Part shown: one piece after another, positions 48,800 to 59,300 of the stretch
How the letters are laid out: every line of letters begins with the position of its first letter
Numbering within the stretch: the stretch's first letter is position 1
Source of the DNA: Endomicrobiales bacterium
Lineage (GTDB): Bacteria > Elusimicrobiota > Endomicrobiia > Endomicrobiales > JAFGGC01
NCBI GenBank assembly: GCA_016930715.1
Contig: JAFGGC010000035.1
Location: 1 to 59,344, forward strand
Direction: 5' to 3'
DNA length: 59,344 nt
Notes under the pieces: generated by a model
What the model was told of the DNA's origin: nothing
Database searches by the model: none
The model's input: only the letters and a program-made list of their open reading frames with translations
Program-made: the position numbers and the translations under genes

Positions 48800-50296
48800 T
48801 CAATAGCTTACCGATGCTTCCGTTATTTTAGCCGAACCTTTTTTTATCTGTTCTATGAGCCCATCGACGGTTTTCTTGCCGGCTCCCGTAATGTCAAAAA
48901 GTTCGTAACCGCTCAGTTCGCCCGCTATCTCTATGGGCAGCTCTATCTCGATGACCTTCCATATCTCGGCGAGCGTCAGGCCCTTGCCTTTCAGTTTCTT
49001 GAGCTCGAAATCTATGTTGGGGTAGGCCTTTTCTTTCTCCACGGTTACGGTCTTTTCCTCGGGTTCAAAATCCGGATGGGTCACCTTTATCTTGTATGTG
49101 CCCTCGAAAAGGCCTTCCACCTTGTATTGCCCTCCGGAAAGGCTCGCCGTCTCTCCGGATTTGGGACCGGAAAATTCTATCTTGGCGTTCTCGATTCCGC
49201 TCTTCTCGCCTGAAACCGTTATTTTTCCAAGGATTTTCGCGAATTTTCCGCCCCAGAAACCTTCTTTTATCGAAATAGGCGCGGTCAGTATGTTGTTCTG
49301 AACGTTATCGTCAAAAAGGTCGTGCGTTGCGCTTACGAAAAGCGGCTGACCGGGCTGTGTCACCGGAGGTTCTATCAGGAACGTCATGGTTTTTGTCTCG
49401 GCAACGCCTATGATGGCGATTTTCTGAGTCCCGTACACCATTCCGGCGACATACAGGGTCAACGTCACGTTTGATTCGGCCTGCGAACCGGCATTCACCA
49501 CCTCTACCTTGATAGCCAGCTGCGGCGGCGCTGATTCGTCCGAAGCGTATATCTTGGATATGCCGAGGTCTCTCGTGTTCGAGGCACCGCTCTGCTTGAG
49601 CGTGAAAGAGAAAGGGATCTGACTGGAAGCCACCCTGTTGCCCGACGCGTCAAGCCCCTCCACCTTCCAGTAGTATTCCTGTCCGCCCGCGAGCTTCTGC
49701 CTCTGGTCAGTCGGGTTCTGCGGGTAGGTGTGGTTCGTCAGTGTCGTTTCGGCCGTGTACATCGTATTGTAGAACGACTGGTCGTCGTCCACGTATATCT
49801 TGTACTTCGAGGCGCCGGACCCAACCCATCTGAAAACAAGCGGCTGGTCGACGAGGTCCCTTGCCCCGTTCGAAGGGTAGGTGAGTATTATTATGGGCGA
49901 ATAAACCGAGAAAGCCGTCCTCTGCGAAACCGTGCCAGCGCCGTCGGTAACCGTCACCTCGAGCGCGTAGCTTCCGGGGTTAGTATAGAACCTCGATATC
50001 GAAACGTTGCCAACTTCGCTCCCGCCGGCGCCTACGGTCCCCGGTATGGAGTTGCCGGTATGCCTGAACACGAGGGAATTTGCCGGATCGTACACATTGA
50101 ACTCGAAATTTATCCTGTCGCCTTCCTCCGCGGAACTCACTTTGCAGGAAAGCACGACGTTTTCCGAAGAAGAATAGTTGGTCCGGACGGCGCGGAGCGA
50201 ATCAAGCACCTGGACGGACGTTATCGTGGCGCACAACCCACTTGAAGCGGCCAGAAAAATTACTATGGAACACAGGAAGATAGTTTTGTTTTTCAT
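48800..50296 (-). CDS. Secreted Ig/CARDB protein with carboxypeptidase-regulatory-like domain
   Basis: 498 residues with signal peptide (about 1-22, ending GLCA). A PKD-like domain, an FN3/Ig-like domain (LVFRWVGSGASKYKIYVDDD), a CARDB domain (about 245-350), and a carboxypeptidase regulatory-like beta domain (about 365-430, GKITVSGEKSGIENAKIEFSG, KVEGLFEGTYKIKVTHP), then a short helical tail of about 60 residues with GAGKKTVDGLIEQIK. No enzyme motif. Twelve bp from the FecR gene and 55 bp from the giant surface protein; presumably an envelope linker. Confidence 0.85.
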   Translation of the reverse strand: MKNKTIFLCSIVIFLAASSGLCATITSVQVLDSLRAVRTNYSSSENVVLSCKVSSAEEGDRINFEFNVYDPANSLVFRHTGNSIPGTVGAGGSEVGNVSISRFYTNPGSYALEVTVTDGAGTVSQRTAFSVYSPIIILTYPSNGARDLVDQPLVFRWVGSGASKYKIYVDDDQSFYNTMYTAETTLTNHTYPQNPTDQRQKLAGGQEYYWKVEGLDASGNRVASSQIPFSFTLKQSGASNTRDLGISKIYASDESAPPQLAIKVEVVNAGSQAESNVTLTLYVAGMVYGTQKIAIIGVAETKTMTFLIEPPVTQPGQPLFVSATHDLFDDNVQNNILTAPISIKEGFWGGKFAKILGKITVSGEKSGIENAKIEFSGPKSGETASLSGGQYKVEGLFEGTYKIKVTHPDFEPEEKTVTVEKEKAYPNIDFELKKLKGKGLTLAEIWKVIEIELPIEIAGELSGYELFDITGAGKKTVDGLIEQIKKGSAKITEASVSY

Positions 50297-50314
50297 ACTT
50301 GCCCTTTGTTTTTG

Positions 50315-50352
50315 CCGTTAACCTTCAACTTTTAACCTGCAACCTGCAACTT
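50315..50352. repeat. Iterated GTTRMAGGTT-type repeat between surface-protein genes
   Basis: The minus strand reads GTTGCAGGTTGCAGGTTAAAAG then GGTTAACGG, made of iterated short units. A similar patch lies inside the first giant gene at 2293-2332 and is translated there, so the unit is dispersed and can be read through. Confidence 0.5.
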
Positions 50353-53300
50353 TATTTTATAATCGCCAGTTTCTTGGTCACGAAAGCGTAATCCCCGGTC
50401 GCAAGGTTCCTCACCTTGACCTGGTATATGTACACGCCCGAAGCGACGTTTTGGCCTTCAGAGTTAGTCATGTCCCAGACGTACTCGTATATGCTGATAT
50501 CCACCTTGCTCAACTCTTCATAGCGCACGGCCCTGACAAGCTCGCCGGAGATGGTGTAAATGTGCACCTGGCAGTCTATGTCCTGTCCCGAGGTCTGGAA
50601 ATGTATAGTCAGCTGCTTCTGGCTGACCGCCGGGTTCGGATAGCTGTAGACCGTGTCGGGGTTCAGCAGCTCGTAGTCGAACGACAGGCTGAAGTTCTGT
50701 CCCTCTTGGAGGTCGACAATCGCGGGCTTCGAATACGCCACGCCGTTGAAGGCCCTCACCGTGAACCTGCCCGGAAGAAGGTTGGGCACTTCGTACTTGC
50801 CTTCGGAATCGGTTCCCACGCGCGCTATCACGTTGCCGTTCTGCGTGAGCTCGATGAAGGCCGGCGCCTCGAAACTTATACCGAGCGCCCGTCTTGCCGC
50901 CTTCGAAACGGATTTCACTATGGTGACCTGCCCGGATATGGTCCCGAGCTCGTAATTGGTCTCAAGGGTGAAGTCCACATTCTGCGAACCGTTCGACACG
51001 CCTTCCTTGTAGACGCTTGAAACGACGTTGTTCGCCGTCCAGGACGCCTGTATCCTGTAGACGCCGTCGGCCGTGTTGGAGTCAAGGTTGAAAACATACG
51101 CTCCGGCGGTCGAGGTGTAAACCGTGTAGGTCACGTTCGTGCCGTCCTTCTGGGCCGTGACCGTGACGCCGGTTATGGGCGTGCCGTTGGCCTGGGTTAC
51201 CACTCCCGAGATGACCTGAGGCGCCACGTACTGGGTTTTTTTCACGAGCGCCGAGGAGAGCTCCGACAGTATGCCGTCGCCGTTGTAGCCTCCTATCTTG
51301 TAATAATATGTGGTGTCGACTTTGAGCCCTGAATCCGTGTATGTCGTGCCCGTAACATTATTGTCCCAGTTGAAAACGGTCGTATATGTTACGCCTCCGG
51401 TAGAACGCGCAAGGTAATACCTCGTGTTCGTCCCGGCGCCTGCCGCCCAGGAAAGGGTTATGCTCGTCGATGTCTGCTCGCCCGAAGAAAGGCCCGTCGG
51501 GGTGTTGGCAAGGGTGTATCTCGAGATGTTTCCGGACGACACGCCTTCGCCCGATACGTTGTACCCGACCACGTACCTCGTGTACTGCTTGTTCGGTTCG
51601 AGCCCGCCCTCGGTATACGAAGTGGCGTTAGCGACAAAGCTCGATATCATAACGCTGGTTATATCATAGACCCTGTAACCTTCCTCTTTTACGCTGTTGT
51701 CGGTCCAACTGTACCTGATGGAACCGGTCGAGACCGCTACCGCCTCGATCCAGGCGGGCGCTGCGGGCGGGCCGGCGGGAGTGAAGGTCGAAAGCGTCGT
51801 CTCATAACCGCTGTATATACTGTCGCCGTTCTGAGCGTAGACCCTGAAATAATAGGAGGTCTCGGGATCAAGGGCGCTGGTAAGGTAGGTGGTCGTGGAA
51901 GCAGAGCCCGAGGAATACGCGCCGAATCCGGAATCGGTCGACCACCATATTTCGTAGTTCGTGCCAGAGGCGTTGCCGTTTGAATCCCAGTTGAGCCTGA
52001 CGCCGTTATATGCCACGCTCGCAAACGACACGCTTGTCGGCATGTTCGCGAGCGCGTATCGGACCACGGTATTGGAATCGCCGCTTTCGCCCGAGTTGTT
52101 ATAGGCCCTTATCATGCAGCTTAAACGCTGGTTGGCGTAAAGGTTCCCCAGCGTGTAATAAGTGACGTTGGAAGTGAGATTATAAATATAGCCGCCGGTC
52201 GTGAAATACAGCCTGAACTGGGTTTCATTTGACGAATTATCCGTCCACTCAAGATGTATCCGAGTGGTCGAAATGGCGGTCGCGTAGAGGTCCGATGGGT
52301 CAGTGGGAGTATTGGTAAAAACATTGACCGAGTAAGTCGTCGACCACACCGAATAGTTCCCGGCCGCGTCAAGCGCTATGACTCTCCACCAGCGCACGCC
52401 CTCGGTCAACCCTTGCGAAAGCGTCACGGAATTGCCGGAGGTCACCGTAGTGGAAACAAGCAGGTTGGAGCAGGCTTCGTTGGAATGCATTTCAAGCGTA
52501 TAGGAAACTATACCGCTCAAAGCGTCAGCGTTCGAGCCCCACTGGAAGAATATCGGCGTCGCCTGCGATGAATTATCAGCAGGGCTGACATTCAAGAAAC
52601 TCGGCGGCGGCGTCGTGTCTTTAAGCACATAGAACGCGTCAACGTATTCGGTGCTGTTGCCGGCAAGGTCAAAGGCGCGCACGGAAACGTAATTATAGTT
52701 CTCGGTAAGCGAACTGAAGTTAACGCTCCAATCCGTCGTGTAATCGTGGTTGCCGCCGGGCGAGGATATGAAGCTCCAGGTCGTTCTTTCCACGCCGGTC
52801 TTGTTAGGCCCCGTCCAGGAACAGTACTGTATGTAGTCCAATCCCGAATCGGGGTCGTTGAAATCGACGTTGTAAAGCGCGCCGCCGGCGTTTCGCCAGG
52901 TGTCCGAGCCTGGCTGATAATCGTAAACAACCGGATTGACTATGTCCGCCGCCTGCGCGGCGCTCAAGGTATTAACACCGGACATAGACCAGCTTGACTG
53001 GTTGCCCGAGCTGTCCCTTGTTTCTATCGCGAAATAATACGTGGTCCAGGAGACCAGACCCGTGACAATAAAGCTCTGTGGGCTACCCGCTATCATATTG
53101 GTGGACCTGACAATCTCAAAACTCGTCGGAAGAGGTGCGTCAAAATCAGTAATGGGGCCGCCGTTAGAACATCTTATTATTATCGTTCCGCCGGTTATGT
53201 CAAAAAGATCCTCGTCGTCGCCGGGCGCGGTCCAGGTCAGAAGCACGCTGCTGTGATACGGGCCTATGAGGGCGGTGAGGTCCGAGACCGCCCCGGGAGG

Positions 53301-56300
53301 CGTCGCGTCCCCGGCGTCGACAACGGAGCTCGTGGAAGATATCAACCCCGCGCCGTCCGCCCATATATACGCAGTCCCCTGTGAAACAAGAGTGACTTGA
53401 TAAATCTGCACGCCGTTGACAAGCGCCACGGGCGTCGGTTCAATGTCGGCCGGATCCGTCGTATGCACGGAGACCACGGGATTGCTTCCGGCCTGCAGGT
53501 TCCACCAGTCGTCCGTCGCGTACACGGTCACGTTAAAAGACGTGTTGATATTCTGTCCCGTCACGGTGTCCATCTTGCCCGTGGCCGTACCGGGATCGTA
53601 TGTTTCATTGGGGACAATCACGAGCAGGCGCGTGCCGTAGTTCGGGTTTACGACGACTCCCGTAGTAATGTAATTACCGTAATCGGCGCCGGCGCCGTCC
53701 GTGTCCGTTATGGTAAGGACCCAGCCCGTGGTATTCGCGGTGAGAAGCGTGACATTGAAGTAAGTGGCGCCAAGCTCCAGCGTGGCGGCGGCCGGAGGCA
53801 CGCAGTTCGGGTCGGAAGCCGTCAGCGTCACTTCGGGCTCGTTCAACTTCACTACGTTCCAGTAGTCGTCGACAAGACTGGCGGTGACCTGAAACGATAC
53901 GCCGGCAGTTCTTGCCGAAGGCACGCCCAGCTTGCCCGTTGCCGAGCCAGGATCAGCAATCTGGTTCGGGCAAAGAAGCAGAAGACCCGTAGGCGTCGCG
54001 GTGGTCACGAATACCGTTGAATTGCCGGGCATAACAGTGTTCGCCTGGGCGGTCAAGTTCGTGGTCCGCGAGGTCCTCAATGTCACGGAAAATGATTCAG
54101 TCCCGTTGGTCAGTGCGGCCGAACCCTGCGGGGCGCTGTTGCCGTCGTCACTCGATATGGTAACGTAGGTATTGGTCGTGTCCACGAGATAGTAGTTATG
54201 GTCAACGGCGTAAGCCGTGACGAAAAACGCGGTTCCGGCAGTGACTTCCGCCGGCGTTCCGGACTTGCCCGGCACGTAACCCGACAGAAGGTTCTCGCCG
54301 GGCGCTGTCAGCACGAGGCTGGAAACGGGCCCGGTGTGGTATATCTCGACAGTCGAGAAATTTATTTCGTAATTGCCGGCATAATCTATGGCTCTGGAGT
54401 TTATCCTGTAGTAACCCGAAGTAAGGCCGGGAAGGGCGTAAGTCCAGGTGTTGGTCCCCGCCGCCACGAACCAGGTTGAAACGCTCAGGTCCCAGTTCGC
54501 CCCGTTGTAATACCTTCCGATATCCCCGTTATAGAGACGAAGCTCAACCTGCGCGACGGTCGAAAAATTCATTCCGAACTCGTCGCTTGACGTGCCGGAT
54601 ATGACGTTCAGGTTGCTGTAGGTCGTGCTCGAAACCGGGAATGTCACGTTGGAAACCGGGTTGGTGTCGTCATAGACAAAATAGACGGGCGAAAGAATCG
54701 TTTCCTCTCTGGCGTAATTGTCGAACGCTTTTGCCTGCGCCATATAAAGCATGTCGCCATCGGGGACCGGCGCCGAGTGTGACCATTCTCCCTTGCCCGT
54801 AACGTCGAACCACGTGGCTCCGCCCCAGCTCGCAGTCCCGTCCCAGTACTGGTTATCCGCCACCCTCTGCAGCTGCAGCTGCACGAGCGTCACCGTGGCG
54901 GGGTCAACCACGTAGGCCGTCCCTGATATCGTCGAAATCGGCTTCAGCGGCGAATAGTAGACCCAATTCTGCGGGAAGGTTACCTCTGATTCAGGCTCGA
55001 CGAACGGCGGGTGCGTCACGCTCGAAACGACGACGTCAAAAATGGTCTCGACGTTTTCCTCGTTTAACGCCTGCACCTTGTACCAGTACGTCGTGTAGGT
55101 CTCGATTTCGGTATCGGTGAAATCGGTCAGGTAATAATTCGACGCCATCGCGACGACCGTGTTCGTGCTGACCGTGAAATTCGTCGAAGAACGCAGCACC
55201 ACGTATCTCGTGTAACCGGGGTTGTCGTTCCCGTCCCAGTCTATGGATATCGAATAGCTTGTCACGGCCGTCACGTATGTGTTCATTGGCGGTCTCGCGT
55301 ACGTGAACCTCGGAACGAGCGTCGAGCTGCTTGACGCTATCGGGTTGAGCGCCTGAAGATATCTGTAATAAGACGTGTTTGCCCCGAGATCTCCCACGAT
55401 GTGCTGGACAACATTGTAGTTATACTGGACCTCCATTCCGTTGGTCGATGTCAGTATGTAGTAGAACATCACGTCGTCGGCCGGGTCGGCGCTCCAGTCG
55501 CACTGCAGAGAACCTGTCGATAGCGTCGTTATGTTGAACGTCGGCACGGTCGGCGTGGACCAGTATATCACGTGGTTCGGGTCCTGTTCGTACTGGTATC
55601 CGGCCCTCGGGCCGGAAGCGTCGTTCATGGCGACGTACCCGTCGGGGTAAGACATGTTCGGGACGTACACGTTGGTCGAAATCGAGGCGTCGAAATAGAC
55701 GGACCTGAAAACATAGGTAGACGTGCCGTGCTGCAGAAGCTGGATTCCGAAAGAGTCGGGCGCAAAACCCGTCAGGACGACGTTTTCGAAGGACTGGACA
55801 TCGCTTGAGTCCTCTATGACTATACCGTTGGCGTTGACCGAGCTTATCGATATGCCTGTTATCGAAACCGTGCCCCTTATTACCTTGAACGACCCGTACA
55901 CGTCGCTGGATACTATGACATCCGAAGTGCTGTTCGAGCTTATCCTGCCGCCGGGATATACCACGACGCCGGTACCGAGTATCACGGACGCGTTCTCAGT
56001 ATCCGACAGGTTGAGGACGCCGCCGCCGTGAATTTCGAGGAGTTCGTTTGCCATCAACGTCCCGCCCTTTGGCCTGAGATCCCCGTATATATCCGTTGTC
56101 CCGTCCGACATCAGGGCGCTTTCTCCGTTGAGTTCAACGACCGAACCCGTGCCGATCTGCACGCCGAAACCCACCAGAACGTGCGTGCTTATGCTCACGT
56201 TCGAATTGCGGTCGAAAACAAGCACATTGAAAAAGAACGTCGTGCTGCCCGAAAGGCCTCCGGGCGCGCCGTTTATGACGACCGTTGAACCGTACGTATT

Positions 56301-59300
56301 GAAGGAAACGTTGAAAGGCATACCCAAAGAAATGTATTTCACCTTTAAAACCTTGTTCGTGATATCCATCGTTCCCCTCGTGACCGTGAGATTGGATCCT
56401 ATGGTCAGTGTCGGCGAGGATATGCTAACGATATTGTAGGCGTAATCCTTATTAAGGACAATATTGGACAGCGTCTGATAAGACGGCAGATTGATAAATG
56501 TGTTCTTGTTTCCTATGAACCTGAACGCCGACGATTGACAATTCATAAACGTCCCGGGACCCTGCGACAGGTTGCCCCAGATATCCACGTACACGTCCGG
56601 ATCGACGCAGAAAACGCCGCTCTTGACCTCAAGGTCTTTTCTGACTTCAAGCGATTTCGTGCTCAGCGCCGTCACGGTGAAAGTACTTCCGTTCGTCTTG
56701 TTTATGGTAAAATTCCCGAAAAACGTTCCCGTCAATGACGACAGGTCGAGGGTCTGGTCATTGTCTCCGTCAAGAATCCACGCGCCGCTGCTCTGCTGCA
56801 CGCCGAGACCGGAACCCAGAATACTGCCCCGGTGGCTCACGCTCGACATATACGCGTCGAACGAACCGCCTTCGAAACGGATATCCCCGTTTATGGCCAT
56901 GACCGTGCTCTGGCAGTGCACCGTGGTATCTCCGATGAGCGTCATATGCCACAGCGTCGCGCCGTTATTTAGAATCAGATACTGGTGCTTTCCGCCGGCA
57001 AACGCCATTGTCGAAGTTCCGGGATTAAAACCCCCGACGCCAGTGGTGTTCACGTTGCCGTTAATCGTTATGCTGCTTGCCGCTATCGTCATATTCTGGG
57101 CGGGAAAAGTGAAATCCCCGTCTATCGTCAGATGACTGCTTATTATGATATTAGAGCTGTATGCGATTTCGACGGTAAAAGAGCTTACTGCTATAGAAGG
57201 CAGATTCCAGACGCACGCGGTTGAATACAACCCCTCAAACACGACGTTATCGCCGTCCGAAGGTATAGAGTTATTCTCCCAGTTGGCGGAGTTGGAAGCA
57301 TAGGTGTCCTGATAGCCGCGCCATCTATGAGTGAGAATGTTCGTGGAGTAGGTCGTCGCTCCCGTCGATATGTCGGACCAGTTGCCCCTGTTGTCCCTGT
57401 ACCATACCCTGAAGAAATACGTCGTGTCTTTCTGGAGGCCGGTGACCAGGTGCTGAACCCAAGTGTTGGGAACCGCGCCGAACGTCGAGACGTTTATCGT
57501 GGCCGAATCGTGGTTCCATATGGTGGCGGCGATATCCGAAGAGAACTGTATGCTGTACTGCGAACCCGGGTCCAGGGGCTTGTCCATGCCGTCGTCACCG
57601 GGCACGTACCAGCCGAGCTGTATGCTTCCTTCCTCGTTACCCTGGGTCGCGATGAAATTCGCGTAAATAGAGGTCGGAGGCGTGAGGTCAAGCGTCAGCG
57701 TGGTCACCCTGACGTCGAAAACCGACGGGACCTGATACTCGTTGACGGCGCGGACCTGATAATAGTAAGTTGTATCGGATATCACGCTCGTGCTGTCCAC
57801 ATACACCGTGCTCGTGTAATTCGTCCAGTAATTGGTAAGCTGTTCCTGGTTGGTGACAAAATTATCCGATGAGCGCCAGACCTCCCAGCGGGTATAGGAC
57901 GGATTGATGTCCCCGCTCCAGCCGATACCCACGCTCCACGAAGTGCGGGAAACAACGTACGTCCCGACGGGCGGGCTTGCCAGCGTGCACGTTCCCGAAG
58001 GAATCGAATACCTCTCCCCGACGGGGTTGTAAGCCCTGACATACGCTTCGTAGGTAGTGTTGGCAAGCAGTTCCGTCACGGAATATCTCGTTGTGTCCGC
58101 AAGCAGCTGGAAATACAAAACTTCCGCCCCCGAACTTAACGTTAACTCGTAAGCGCTTTCGTCGTACGCGTCCTGCCATTCCCAAGTCACCGAGGAAATC
58201 CCGACGTCAGAAATGAAATATTGCGTAAAAATTGTCGGGCTTGACCAGAAAATAACGTTGTTGGGGTCGTTTTCGTAAGGATAACCCGACTTTATGCCGG
58301 TCGCATCCTTCATATATATGTATCCCGGAGACGTGAGATACGGCGCGTAGACGTTCGTGCTGGTGAAGGTATCGAAAAAGAAACCGTTGAAAACGTACTG
58401 GGTCGTACCGGCCTGAAAAACACGCAACGCCGCGCCGCCGGCCTGAGCGTTCGTAAACGAAACGCTCGAGAAATTGAGCAGGTAGGCGCCGTCGTTTATC
58501 GTCAAGCCGTTGGAGTCTATCCTGTCTATCGACAAACCGTTGACGTTGACCGTGGCTTTGTTTATCATAAACGAAACGTACGTGAAAGGATCGGTGGAAG
58601 TCACAACGTCCGCAACGGAATCCGAAACAAGGAGCCCGCCGTCCTGGATCAGCACATTCTGTGCGCGGATTCTCCCGGCATATGGCGTGCTCAGGTCCAG
58701 TTCCCCGCCGTCAAGAACGTTGAGCTGGTTCACGACCGTGACAGTAGAGCCGTTGACGTCGAGCTTGCCGCCCAGGTCGAGCCTGCTTTTAACGATCAGT
58801 TCGGAGGGCGACCCCACGTCCAGGTTCACTAACCCCGTGCCGGGCACCTCGAACTTGTTGGCATCGACCCTTGTCTGTATCCAGAGGTTCGCGCCGCTGT
58901 CCACTTGCACGGTATCGAACCATATGGTATTACCGCTGATCAGGCTCTGCCCGTAAAAAGTGACGGTCGAACCCGAAACCTCAAGCTTGCCACCGCCGTA
59001 TCCCCTTTCGATCGCGTTTATCCTCTGGTTGGTGTTGGTAATGTCAAAAACACCGGAATTGACCGCCACCGTACTCGTGAATATGTAATCGTTAGTGAGC
59101 GAAACGCTGGCGGTCGAGTTCTTGTTCACGTATATGCCCGGCAGCTGCTTCTGGAAAGGCGCGGTAACGACCGTGGGCGTGCTTCCGAAGAACTCTACCT
59201 GAGTGCTCGACGAAATGCATACCAGCGAACCCTGCGCCGTTATGTCCAGGTTCCCGCCAATTCTCAGCCTGTCGTATTGTCCCATCGAAGAAACCAGGAT